Shown piece after piece: positions 17,044-25,076 of a DNA stretch of 64,000 nt; positions within the stretch are counted from its first letter, which is position 1, and each line of letters opens with the position of its first letter. The position numbers were made by a program, and so were the translations under genes. The stretch spans positions 1 through 64,000 of the forward strand of contig NZ_PPPT01000164.1 of NCBI RefSeq assembly GCF_006483445.1. Reading direction: 5' to 3'. The notes beneath the pieces are model-generated. The model ran no database searches. It was given only the letters and a program-made list of their open reading frames with translations, and had not been told where the DNA came from. The stretch comes from Bradyrhizobium guangdongense (GTDB lineage Bacteria > Pseudomonadota > Alphaproteobacteria > Rhizobiales > Xanthobacteraceae).

Positions 17044-18459
17044 TTGAGGGTCTTGTTCGTCACGACCGAGATGGACGACTTCGTCCGCGTGGGCGGACTT
17101 GGCGCTGTTTCCGCTGCGCTCCCTCGAGCCCTTCGTCCCTTCGCCGATATCCGGATCATGCTGCCCGGCTATCGCGACATCATCGAACAACTGACGCATC
17201 TTCAGATCGTTGGCCGCTGCCCGGCGTTTGCGGAGATGCCGGCCTGCACGCTCGGCCGTGCCGCAACCCGCGACGGCATGCCGGTCTATGTGCTGCTGTG
17301 CTCGCAGCTCTATGATCGTCCCGGCAATCCCTATGGCGATGAATCCGGACGCGACTGGCCCGACAACGACATCCGCTTCGCGCGCTTTGCCTCGGCAGCC
17401 GCTGAGCTTGCTGCGGGCAATCTGGACAAGAATTGGGCAGCAGACCTGATCCATGCCAATGACTGGCAGGCCTCGCTCGTGCCGGCCTATCTCGCCTGGC
17501 GCGGCTCGAAGCTGCCGTCGATCCTGACCATCCACAATCTCGCCTATCAGGGCCTCTTCCCGAAGGAATCGCTGCGGCGGATCGGCGCACCGGAAAGCTC
17601 ATTCCACATCGACGGCATCGAGTTCTACGACCAGCTCTCCTTCCTCAAGGCCGGCCTGATCTACGCCTCGCATCTGACCACCGTCAGCGGCACCTATGCG
17701 CGCGAGATCACGACGGAAGAATTCGGCTGCGGTCTCGAAGGCCTGCTCCGCGTGCGCTCGGACGCATCCGAGCTGACCGGCATCCTGAACGGTATCGACG
17801 AGAGCTGGGATCCGCGCTCCTGCGCCCAGCTCGCGCAACAATTCGGCGCCGGCGATTGGGCCGGCAAGCGCGCCAACGCCGACTATGTGCGCAAGCAATT
17901 CGGGCTCGCGGTGTCGCGCGGGCCGATGTTCGGCATCGTCGCCCGTCTCGTGCATCAAAAGGGCATCGATCTTGTCCTGTCCGCGGCCGACGAGATCATC
18001 GACGCCGGCGGACAGATCGTGGTCACCGGCTCCGGCGAGCCGGCGCTGGAGCAGGCGCTGATCGACGCGCATCGCAGGCGGCCTGACGCCATCGGCGTTG
18101 CGATCGGCTTCAACGAGGCCCAGGCGCGGCGCATCTTTGCCGGCAGCGACTTTACCCTGATGCCGTCGCGCTTCGAGCCGTGCGGCTTGAGCCAGATGTA
18201 TGCGCAGCGCTTCGGCTCGCTGCCGATCGGCCATCAGACCGGAGGGCTGGCCGAAACCATCACCGACGGCGAGACCGGATTCCTGTTCAAGCAGCCGTCA
18301 CGGGACGCGCTGCTCGGCGGCATCCGCCGCGCCTTCTCGACCTTCATCGCCCAAGACCGCCTCGACACCATGCGCCGCAGCGCCATGTCGCGGTCGTTCT
18401 CATGGGATATTTCGGCGTCCTGCTACAACGCGCTGTACCGCAAGATCGCATCGGCTTAA
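17044..18459 (+). CDS. glgA: Glycogen/starch synthase, GT5 family
   Basis: A 471-residue glycosyltransferase that extends glycogen from ADP-glucose. The N-terminal domain opens R-V-L-F-V-T-T-E and has V16-G-G-L-G20, the usual K-x-G-G-L glucose-binding motif with Arg-Val in place of Lys-Val. The C-terminal half has the GT5 signature S-R-F-E-P-C-G-L-S-Q-M-Y and T-G-G-L-A-E-T-I. The start is a TTG (17044), with AGAGG upstream; no ATG gives a family-like N-terminus. It stands alone, without glgB, glgC or glgP neighbours, so it may be a second or substitute synthase. A repeat block follows downstream. Confidence 0.9.
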   Translation: MRVLFVTTEMDDFVRVGGLGAVSAALPRALRPFADIRIMLPGYRDIIEQLTHLQIVGRCPAFAEMPACTLGRAATRDGMPVYVLLCSQLYDRPGNPYGDESGRDWPDNDIRFARFASAAAELAAGNLDKNWAADLIHANDWQASLVPAYLAWRGSKLPSILTIHNLAYQGLFPKESLRRIGAPESSFHIDGIEFYDQLSFLKAGLIYASHLTTVSGTYAREITTEEFGCGLEGLLRVRSDASELTGILNGIDESWDPRSCAQLAQQFGAGDWAGKRANADYVRKQFGLAVSRGPMFGIVARLVHQKGIDLVLSAADEIIDAGGQIVVTGSGEPALEQALIDAHRRRPDAIGVAIGFNEAQARRIFAGSDFTLMPSRFEPCGLSQMYAQRFGSLPIGHQTGGLAETITDGETGFLFKQPSRDALLGGIRRAFSTFIAQDRLDTMRRSAMSRSFSWDISASCYNALYRKIASA

Positions 18460-18493
18460 GCGACCCGAGATGGTTTGGAGCCACCGTCGGCAC

Positions 18494-18943
18494 TCTATCG
18501 CCCGTCACCCTGAGGCGGCCGCTTCTTCAGCGGCCCTCGAAGGGCGACGGCCCTGCTGCAGCAGCGGGGCCGTGCATCCTTCGAGGCTCTCTATGCGCCG
18601 CTTCGCGCCGCACGGCTCGCACCTCCAGCGACAACGGCTTCGCCGTTGCGCGGGGATGACGGTCGTGCCGTCGTAGCCCGGATGAGCGAAGCGACATCCG
18701 GGACTCTGCGGTTGCCGTTCTATCGACCGTCACCCTGAGGCGGCCGCTTCTTCAGCGGCCCTCGAAGGGCGACGGCCCGGCTGCAGCAGCGGGGCCGTGC
18801 ATCCTTCGAGGCTCTCCATGCGCCGCTTCGCGCCGCACGGCTCGCACCTCCAGCGACAACGGCTTCGCCGTTGCGCGGGGATGACGGTCGTGCCGTCGTA
18901 GCCCGGATGAGCGAAGCGACATCCGGGACTCTGCGGTTGCCGT
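18494..18943. repeat. Near-perfect 225-bp tandem duplication
   Basis: Positions 18494-18718 and 18719-18943 are two consecutive copies of one 225-bp unit. I find only three differences, at about 18501/18726 (c/a), in the GGCCCTG versus GGCCCGG region, and TCTCTATG versus TCTCCATG. The unit is built from short inverted repeats, including GGCCGCTTCTTCAGCGGCC, GCGACAACGGCTTCGCCGTTGCG and AGCCCGGATGAGCGAAGCG. The 557-bp gap between glgA and the DUF2798 gene is filled by this block and its flank; I see no gene in it. Confidence 0.92.
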
Positions 18944-19010
18944 CCCGGATATCGCGGAGCCTGTCATCGGGCGGCGCTTTGCGCCGACCCGTTGGCTCAC
19001 CCGGGCTACG
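18897..19010. repeat. Palindromic repeat overlapping the end of the tandem block
   Basis: The segment begins CGTAGCCCGGATGAGCG within the second tandem copy and closes with CTCACCCGGGCTACG near 18998-19013, an imperfect inverted pair about 115 bp apart. The inner arms include ATCCGGGA and TCCCGGAT. It looks like a dispersed intergenic palindrome of the AGCCCGGATGAGCGAAGC type, which I associate with Bradyrhizobium genomes. The left half of this palindrome is also present in the first tandem copy. Confidence 0.55.
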
Positions 19011-19016
19011 AAGCTT

Positions 19017-19256
19017 CTAGCCCGGCGATTCCTCGCGCGTCAGCGCGAGCGACAACGACCGGATGGCCGGTGCGGCCAGCAGCACGATCGGCGACATCGC
19101 GATCCACGAAATCACCCAGGACACGAACCAGTGCCACAGGAAGTGGCCGCTCGCCAGCGACGGGACGCTCGCGATGCCGGCGGCGACAAAGGACGTCAGT
19201 CCCGACTGGATGACGCCAAAGACGAAATGGCTGTAACGGCGCGGGATGGCGAACAT
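19017..19256 (-). CDS. DUF2798 family small membrane protein
   Basis: A 79-residue protein with two hydrophobic segments, around V-F-G-V-I-Q-S-G-L-T-S-F-V-A-A and W-V-I-S-W-I-A-M-S-P-I-V-L-L-A-A-P. The layout matches DUF2798, including the R-Y-S-H-F-V-F-G-V-I-Q-S-G lead. ATG 19256 has GAGGT upstream; the open frame to 19322 adds residues outside the domain. Function of the family is unknown. It ends the LysR/patatin side of the cluster and lies 75 nt downstream of the LysR gene on the same strand. Confidence 0.75.
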   Translation of the reverse strand: MFAIPRRYSHFVFGVIQSGLTSFVAAGIASVPSLASGHFLWHWFVSWVISWIAMSPIVLLAAPAIRSLSLALTREESPG

Positions 19257-19331
19257 CGGGACCTCGATCCGGCGCGTGACGGGCCATACGACAAGCTCCC
19301 CTGCCCGCTTCAACGCGGGCAAGCCGAAAAA

Positions 19332-20246
19332 TCAGATACGCACACTCGTGACCGAAATGGCCTTCTCGCCATGCCAGTCGATGCGCATGGCCTCGCGGAC
19401 CAGCGCGCCGACCCCCGGCGTGTGCCGCCTGCCGCGAACGGTCACCAGGTTGACGTCGCGCCAAAATGCCGGCTCGCGCGTCGGGATCGCCACCAGCAGT
19501 GGATCGGTGACCGCATATTCGGGCATGAAGCCAAAGCCCAGCCCCGAACGCACCAGCGCCTGGATCCAGTCGTCGCGGTCGCTGCGATAGACGGTCTCGA
19601 TCTCGACCCCTTGCTCCTCAAAAAAGCGGTCCGCATAGCCGTTGAATTCGCAGCTGCTACGGTTGAGGTAGCGCAGGCCGTGCAGCTCGCCCAGCCGCAG
19701 GGTCCTCCGCCGCGCCAGCGGATCGCCGGACGGCAGCACGATCATCATCCGCTCGCGAAACAGGGGCATGGTGTGCAGCCGGCTGTTCGGCGTCTCGCCC
19801 GGGATGCAATAGATCGCGACGTCGAGGCCGCCTTCGAGCAGCTCCTTGTCGATCTTGCGCGCGCTCGAATCCCTGATCTCGACCTCGATCCGGCCGTCGC
19901 GCTCGCGCACCGAGTTCAAGAGCTCGATCAGCATGGTCGGCGCGATCGTGCACATCACGCCAAGGCGCAGCTTGGTGTGTCCGTCGGCCTTGAAGCTCTC
20001 GGCGATCCGGCGCGCGTTGCGCGCCTCGTCATAGACCTGTTGCAGGTGCGGAAGAACGATCCGGCCGAGCTCGGACAGGCGCACATTCGGCCGTTCACGA
20101 TGGAACAGCTCGCCGCCAAGTTCGTATTCGAGCTGCTTCATCGCGCGCGTCAGCGACGGTTGCGTGACGTTGCACTCGTCCGCCGCCCGGGTGAAGTTCA
20201 ATCGCTTGGCAAGCGCCAGGAAATAGCGCACCTGGTGCATTTCCAT
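19332..20246 (-). CDS. LysR-family transcriptional regulator
   Basis: A 304-residue regulator with an N-terminal winged HTH (M-E-M-H-Q-V-R-Y-F-L-A-L-A then N-F-T-R-A-A-D-E-C-N-V-T-Q-P-S-L-T-R) and the effector-binding domain from about residue 90. The opening 60 residues are nearly the same as those of the second LysR gene at 22525-23412, which points to a paralogous pair flanking the patatin and 3-hydroxybutyrate dehydrogenase genes. It starts 43 nt downstream of the patatin stop on the same strand, so it may be co-transcribed with it rather than divergently arranged. Confidence 0.9.
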   Translation of the reverse strand: MEMHQVRYFLALAKRLNFTRAADECNVTQPSLTRAMKQLEYELGGELFHRERPNVRLSELGRIVLPHLQQVYDEARNARRIAESFKADGHTKLRLGVMCTIAPTMLIELLNSVRERDGRIEVEIRDSSARKIDKELLEGGLDVAIYCIPGETPNSRLHTMPLFRERMMIVLPSGDPLARRRTLRLGELHGLRYLNRSSCEFNGYADRFFEEQGVEIETVYRSDRDDWIQALVRSGLGFGFMPEYAVTDPLLVAIPTREPAFWRDVNLVTVRGRRHTPGVGALVREAMRIDWHGEKAISVTSVRI

Positions 20247-20289
20247 GGCCAGATTCCTTCTTCGCCTCGGCGTCCGAAGGCGGTCGTCG

Positions 20290-21441
20290 TCACTCCGCCG
20301 CCATCGGAATTTCATCCCCGTGTTCGTGCAGCACCACGCCCGCGAGCGGATCGAACTCCCCCTCCCACGGTTTTCGCGCCAGCACCGACCGCGTATGCGC
20401 GTAGCCGGCGTCCCAGCGGCGCATGATGCCGGAGGGGCTGAAGTCGATGTCCTTGGTGTGGGTCTCGTGGTCGAGCTGCGGCGCGAGCAGCCGCACCACA
20501 TGCATCCGCGTCGGGCAGCCATAGCTCGTCAATTCGCGCACGGCGGGATTGCTGCGCTCGCTCTCGGGCAGGCGCGCCGCCAACTGGTTGATGACGTGTC
20601 GCAGCCGATGCGCCTGCTCCTGCCGCGCGATCTGGCTGGCGATCCGGCTGGAATATTGCACGTCCTTGTGACGGTTCAGTACCTCCGCCATCGTGGTCGG
20701 CTCGGCGCCCAGGGGATTCCACAGATGCACGGCAAAGATCAGCGAGTTCTTGCGCGGATTGTCGTCGAACACGGCTTCCGTCGGCGTGTTGGAGAGAATC
20801 CCGCCGTCCCAATAGAGCTCGCCGTCGATGCGCACCGCGGGAAAGGCCGGCGGCAGCGCGCCCGAGGCCATCACGTGCTTCACCGTCAATTCACCGTCGC
20901 GGCTGTCGAAATAGCGCATCTGGCTCGAGCGCACATGCGCGGCACCGACCGTGAGCCGCGGCGTGCAGCGGTTGACCAGGTTGAAGTCGACCAGCTCGTT
21001 CAGCGTCTTCTCCAGCGGCGCGGTGGAGTAGAAGCCCGCATGATCGGCGCCGAGCGGATAGGAATCCCCGGCATGAGCCAGCGGATTGGGCCGGAAGAAG
21101 CCGGGAATGCCGCTGGTGATCGTCGACCAGTAGCTGAGCTTTTCGTTGAAGCCGGGGAATGCGGTGCGGAAGCTCCAGGCCGGGTTCTGCTCCATGCGCT
21201 TCCAAAACTCCTGCAGGCGCGCGAGCCGATGCTGCGGCTCATTGCCCGCGATCAGGCTGGCATTGATGGCGCCGATCGAGGTGCCGATGATCCAGTCCGG
21301 CTCGATGCCGGCCTCGTGCAGCGCCTGGTAGACGCCGGCCTGGTAGGAGCCGAGCGCGCCGCCGCCCTGCAGCACCAGCACGACCTGGCCTGGCAGGCTT
21401 TTGGACCTGATGCTCTCTGTATTGCCCTGCATGCCGTTCAT
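20290..21441 (-). CDS. Patatin-like phospholipase with DUF3734-type C-terminus
   Basis: A 383-residue serine acyl hydrolase. The oxyanion loop G-G-G-A-L-G is at 26-31, the nucleophile elbow G-T-S55-I-G at 53-57, and the dyad Asp in W-D212-G-G, all intact. The C-terminal 110 or so residues (H-L-W-N-P through the Y-A-H-T-R-S-V-L segment) resemble the DUF3734 domain that often follows patatin in rhizobial proteins. It probably hydrolyses membrane phospholipids or polyhydroxyalkanoate-associated lipids. A CAGGAG ribosome site precedes ATG 21441. It follows the 3-hydroxybutyrate dehydrogenase gene by 70 nt on the same strand, suggesting a joint role in PHB or lipid turnover. Confidence 0.9.
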   Translation of the reverse strand: MNGMQGNTESIRSKSLPGQVVLVLQGGGALGSYQAGVYQALHEAGIEPDWIIGTSIGAINASLIAGNEPQHRLARLQEFWKRMEQNPAWSFRTAFPGFNEKLSYWSTITSGIPGFFRPNPLAHAGDSYPLGADHAGFYSTAPLEKTLNELVDFNLVNRCTPRLTVGAAHVRSSQMRYFDSRDGELTVKHVMASGALPPAFPAVRIDGELYWDGGILSNTPTEAVFDDNPRKNSLIFAVHLWNPLGAEPTTMAEVLNRHKDVQYSSRIASQIARQEQAHRLRHVINQLAARLPESERSNPAVRELTSYGCPTRMHVVRLLAPQLDHETHTKDIDFSPSGIMRRWDAGYAHTRSVLARKPWEGEFDPLAGVVLHEHGDEIPMAAE

Positions 21442-21511
21442 GTCACGCTCCTGATGAGCTTCGATTGGTCGGATATTCGTCAGCCGCCGCGATTTGTTAC
21501 GCCGGCCCATG

Positions 21512-22336
21512 TCAATGCGCGGTCCAGCCGCCGTCGACCGGCAGCGCGATGCCGGTGATCGAGGCTCCCGTTTCGGTCGAGAGGAACACCGTGAGTGCAC
21601 CGAGCTCTTCGACCGTGGCAAAGCGCTTGTTGGGCTGCTGCGCCAGCAGCACGTCGCGGATCACCTGGTCGCGCGAAATGCCGTGCGCCTTGGCCTGGCC
21701 GTCGATCTGCGCCTCGACCAGCGGCGTGTAGACATAGCCAGGACAGATCGCGTTGCAGGTGATGTTCTCCTCGGCCGTCTCCAGCGCCGTCACCTTGGTG
21801 AGGCCGACGATGCCGTGCTTGGCGGCGACATAGGCTGCCTTGAACGGCGATGCGACGAGGCCATGGGCGGACGCAATGTTGATGACGCGCCCAAAACCGT
21901 TCTGGCGCATGGCCGGCAGGGCGAGCCGGGTGGTGTGGAAGGCCGAGCTCAGATTGATCGCGAGGATCTGGTCCCACTTCTCGACCGGAAACTGCTCGAG
22001 CGGCGCGACATGCTGGATGCCGGCATTGTTGACGAGGATGTCGAGCCGGCCGGACTGCGCCACGGTCGCCGCGATCATCTCGGCGATCGAACTTGGCCGC
22101 GTCATATCGGCCGGCGAAAAGCTCGCCTTGACGCCGAATTCGCTGGCGATCTGCTCGCGGACCCTGCCGATCTCGCTGGCAACGCCGAGGCCGTTCAGCA
22201 CCACGTCGGCGCCGGCCGCCGCCAGCGCCCGCGCAATGCCGAGCCCGATGCCGCTGGTCGAGCCGGTGACGAGGGCGACCTTGCCGGCGAGCGCAGGCAC
22301 GGCAGGCGACGTTTGCGGTTTGACGGGAATATTCAT
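21512..22336 (-). CDS. bdhA: 3-hydroxybutyrate dehydrogenase (SDR)
   Basis: A 274-residue SDR. The Rossmann motif T-G-S-T-S-G-I-G is at about 24-31, N-N-A-G at the core, Ser in N-I-A-S and the catalytic Y-V-A-A-K. The distinctive features of 3-hydroxybutyrate dehydrogenases are present, including N-A-I-C-P-G-Y-V-Y-T-P-L-V and the Q-P-N-K-R-F-A-T segment near the C-terminus. It oxidises 3-hydroxybutyrate to acetoacetate in PHB degradation. The start is the ATG at 22336 with GGAGGAG nearby. Divergent LysR gene 22525 lies 188 nt away across a shared promoter region, a likely regulator-target pair. Confidence 0.9.
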   Translation of the reverse strand: MNIPVKPQTSPAVPALAGKVALVTGSTSGIGLGIARALAAAGADVVLNGLGVASEIGRVREQIASEFGVKASFSPADMTRPSSIAEMIAATVAQSGRLDILVNNAGIQHVAPLEQFPVEKWDQILAINLSSAFHTTRLALPAMRQNGFGRVINIASAHGLVASPFKAAYVAAKHGIVGLTKVTALETAEENITCNAICPGYVYTPLVEAQIDGQAKAHGISRDQVIRDVLLAQQPNKRFATVEELGALTVFLSTETGASITGIALPVDGGWTAH

Positions 22337-22524
22337 GGCAACTCCTCCAAATGCGAGGGCGGCCTGATGACCTACCCCTGGCTTTGGCGGACTGTGAGCG
22401 ATGGCCTTGCGATACGGAAATGCCGGCTGGCTTCCGAAACGATACGTGGTCGCTATAGCTGCCGGGATGTCTTTCCCCGCGCCGATCGGCTAGGTTGCGG
22501 GTCGATCCTGCCCGGAGCCGATCC

Positions 22525-23412
22525 ATGGAAATGCACCAGGTCCGTTACTTCCTCGCGGTCGCGCAACTCCTCAACTTCACGCGCGCCGCAGAGGACTGCA
22601 ACGTGACGCAGCCGTCGCTGACGCGCGCGATCAAGCAGCTTGAGGCCGAGCTTGGCGGCGATCTGTTTCGCCGCGAACGGCCGGCCGCCCAACTGACCGA
22701 GCTCGGCCAGCGTATGCACCCGCTGCTGAAGCAGTGCTACGAGGCCGCCGCCGGCGCGCGCTCGCTCGCCTCGTCTTTTAGGAGCGGCGAAGTCGGCGCG
22801 CTGCGGATTGCGCTCACCCACGCCATCGATCTTTCGCTGCTCATCCCGCATCTCAACCAAATCCGGCGGCAGTTCAACCGGCTCGAATTCCGCTTTCTGC
22901 GCGGCAGCAGCCGCGAGGTGGCCGAATATCTGAAGAAGGGCGAGGCCGAGCTCGGCATCGCGGCCGAGATCGACGAAGCCTGGGAGCGGCTCGACGTCTG
23001 GCCGCTGTTCACCGAAGGCTTTGAGCTCGTGGTCGGCAAGGACCATCGGCTCGCAGGCCAGGACACGGTCGAGTTCGACGATCTCAGGTCGGAGCAATTG
23101 CTCAGCCGCGCCTATTGCGAACATTCGAAACGCATCTCGGCGAGCCTGCGCGAGCATGGCGTCGACATCGATCACAGCCACGAGATTTCCAGCGAGCGCG
23201 ACCTGATCGAGCTGGTGGAAGCCGACATCGGCATCGCCATGGTGCCGCACACCTCGCCCCTGCCGGACGGCGTGAAGCGGACCACTGTGGCCGGCCTCGA
23301 CACCCGCCGCACCGTCAACCTCTACGGCGTCGCCGGCCGCCAGCGCACCGCGGTCGCCAACGCCGTCATGCGCATGCTGCGCGGCGCCGACTGGCGCGAG
23401 ATCGCGGGGTAG
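22525..23412 (+). CDS. LysR-family transcriptional regulator, divergent from bdhA
   Basis: A 295-residue regulator with a winged HTH at the N-terminus (M-E-M-H-Q-V-R-Y-F-L-A-V-A, N-F-T-R-A-A-E-D-C-N-V-T-Q-P-S-L-T-R) and a C-terminal effector domain. It is a close paralogue of the LysR at 19332-20246 over the DNA-binding region. ATG 22525 is chosen because the family N-terminus begins there; the frame is open 30 nt further. Placement divergent to bdhA is the classic LysR arrangement, so a role in 3-hydroxybutyrate or PHB metabolism is a reasonable inference. Confidence 0.9.
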   Translation: MEMHQVRYFLAVAQLLNFTRAAEDCNVTQPSLTRAIKQLEAELGGDLFRRERPAAQLTELGQRMHPLLKQCYEAAAGARSLASSFRSGEVGALRIALTHAIDLSLLIPHLNQIRRQFNRLEFRFLRGSSREVAEYLKKGEAELGIAAEIDEAWERLDVWPLFTEGFELVVGKDHRLAGQDTVEFDDLRSEQLLSRAYCEHSKRISASLREHGVDIDHSHEISSERDLIELVEADIGIAMVPHTSPLPDGVKRTTVAGLDTRRTVNLYGVAGRQRTAVANAVMRMLRGADWREIAG

Positions 23413-23420
23413 TTCTTTCT

Positions 23421-23570
23421 TCCTTCTCCCCTTGTGGGAGAAGGTGGCGCGAAGCGCCGGATGAGGGGTCTCTGTCCGCGAAAACCGACTGCAAGATGAC
23501 TCGTGGAGAGAGACCCCTCACCCGGCTTCGCTTTCGCGAAGCCACCCTCTCCCACAAGGGGAGAGGGTGA
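23421..23570. repeat. 150-bp palindromic intergenic element
   Basis: A long imperfect palindrome. The left arm begins CCTTCTCCCCTTGTGGGAGA and the right arm ends with its complement, CTCTCCCACAAGGGGAGAGG. The centre is flanked by GAGGGGTCTCT and AGAGACCCCTC. Size and sequence resemble the RIME-type mobile intergenic elements of Rhizobiales (by recollection). It occupies the whole space between the LysR gene and the convergent peroxidase-like gene and probably folds as a terminator for both. Confidence 0.8.
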
Positions 23571-23584
23571 AGCGGCGCAAGATG

Positions 23585-24301
23585 CTAACTCTCCCGTCCC
23601 GCCTTCTCCAGCGCCTCGAGCAAATCATCGATCTCCATCCGCTTGCGGAAATCGGGATCGACGAACCTCGCCTTCACCACTCCGTCGCGGCCGACGACGA
23701 ACACCGCGGGGATCGGCAGCATCCAGCCGTCATTGCCGTGGAATTTGGCCATGTCCTGATAGGACAACAGCCCCTGGATCTCGGAGCCGAGCCAGATCGC
23801 CAGATTGAGCGACAGCGCATAGCCGTTGTCGAGATCGGTCAGCACCGGAAACGGCGCGCCGGAATCGTCCCTGAATTTCCCGGTGAACTCCTGCGTCTCC
23901 GGCATGATCGCGACGATCTGCGCGCCCATCGCATCGATCCGGTCCTTGGCCTGGATCACCGCGCGGACGTTGAGGCGGCAATAGGGACACCAGTGCCCGC
24001 GAAAAAACATCACCGCGACCGGTCCACGCTTGAGCAGCGTCGGCAGCGCGACCAGCCGCCCCTCCTCGTCGGGCAGCATGAAGGGCGGCATCATTTCGCC
24101 CGGACGCGGCGCGTTCTCGCCGCCGCCGTTCTGGGCGAGACGCTCGACCAGGCGATCGACCGCATCGCCGTAGGCCGGAAAAATCTCGCGGCCCGCGCTC
24201 GCATAGGCACGGAGCTGCTCGTTCAGCGTGCCCTCCATGTCGCGGCAGCGCTGGAAGGCTGATTTGAGCCGTTCGGCGTCGGCTGGTGTCAATGACGTCA
24301 T
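23585..24301 (-). CDS. AhpC/TSA-type redoxin (peroxiredoxin-like)
   Basis: A 238-residue protein with a helical N-terminal extension of about 65 residues and a redoxin domain from about 68. The active site reads F-R-G-H-W-C105-P-Y-C108-R, a C-x-x-C rather than the single-Cys site of AhpC, and it matches the AhpC/TSA group with F-Y-R-G-x-W-C-P-Y-C. It should reduce peroxides or disulfides with thioredoxin. ATG 24301 has GGAGCGGAAG upstream and is preferred over 24319. It converges with the LysR gene across the RIME-like element. Confidence 0.82.
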   Translation of the reverse strand: MTSLTPADAERLKSAFQRCRDMEGTLNEQLRAYASAGREIFPAYGDAVDRLVERLAQNGGGENAPRPGEMMPPFMLPDEEGRLVALPTLLKRGPVAVMFFRGHWCPYCRLNVRAVIQAKDRIDAMGAQIVAIMPETQEFTGKFRDDSGAPFPVLTDLDNGYALSLNLAIWLGSEIQGLLSYQDMAKFHGNDGWMLPIPAVFVVGRDGVVKARFVDPDFRKRMEIDDLLEALEKAGRES

Positions 24302-24571
24302 CTTCCGCTCCGGCACCATGATCTAGAGAGACTATTTTGCGTTCCGGCCGCCCTGCAAGGGGCGATCGTCACACGACGGCGTGTTTCATCGGCATCGAAC
24401 GCCGGATCCGTTGCAAGCGGAAATGCCCTTCCACAATCGGTTCGATAGCTGCCGCCTATCGCGTCACCATAGCGCAGGGCTATCGAATTCAGAGCCGCTT
24501 CGCATTTCTCCTCTTGGCGCGTTGCGTCCATCCTGCCGCCATCGAGAATTCCACATCGACAGGAGATCATC

Positions 24572-25066
24572 ATGACCCGCCTCATCGTCCGGCGCCTTGC
24601 CAACCTCGCCGCCCCGCTCGTGCTGATGTGCCTCGTGCTGTCGGCCGCGACGTCGATCGCCCGCGCCGACAGCGACGACGGCATCGTGCGCGTCAAGAGC
24701 GCGGTGCCGATGGCCGACGCGATCAGCCGCATCAAGGCCGACATCGCCGCCAAGGGCATCAAGTTCTTCTCCGAGATCGACCAGTCGAAGCTCGCCGCAG
24801 ATGCCGGCGTCAAGCTGCGGCCCTCGACGCTGCTCGTCTTCGGCAATCCGCCGCTCGGCACCCAGTTCATCACCGCCAACCCCAATGCCGGGCTGGACTG
24901 GCCGGTGCGCCTGCTGCTGACGCAGGACGACAATGGCGACGTCTGGGCTGTCTGGACCGACTTCGACTGGATCGCAAAGCGCCACAACATCACCAACCGC
25001 GAGGCGCAGTTCAAGATGGCGACGACGGTGGTCAGGTCCATCACGTCCACCATTACCGCCAAGTAG
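24572..25066 (+). CDS. Secreted DUF302 domain protein
   Basis: A 164-residue exported protein. A signal peptide ends near A-R-A-D-S (about residue 32). The DUF302 core follows: V-P-M-A-D-A-I-S-R-I-K-A-D-I, G-I-K-F-F-S-E-I-D-Q, then T-L-L-V-F-G-N-P-P-L-G-T. The family function is unknown, although members are often near redox or stress genes. It is 10 nt upstream of the FAD oxidoreductase gene, almost certainly in one operon. The 270-nt gap upstream of it contains a promoter region but no recognisable element. Confidence 0.85.
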   Translation: MTRLIVRRLANLAAPLVLMCLVLSAATSIARADSDDGIVRVKSAVPMADAISRIKADIAAKGIKFFSEIDQSKLAADAGVKLRPSTLLVFGNPPLGTQFITANPNAGLDWPVRLLLTQDDNGDVWAVWTDFDWIAKRHNITNREAQFKMATTVVRSITSTITAK

Positions 25067-25076
25067 CACCACGATC

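Noticed and set aside
18494..18943. CRISPR array
   Set aside because: Only two direct copies of a 225-bp unit with no spacers and no cas genes nearby.
18480..19000. Small frames inside the tandem repeat
   Set aside because: They follow the repeat units and give the same Arg/Ala-rich peptides in each copy; no coding evidence.
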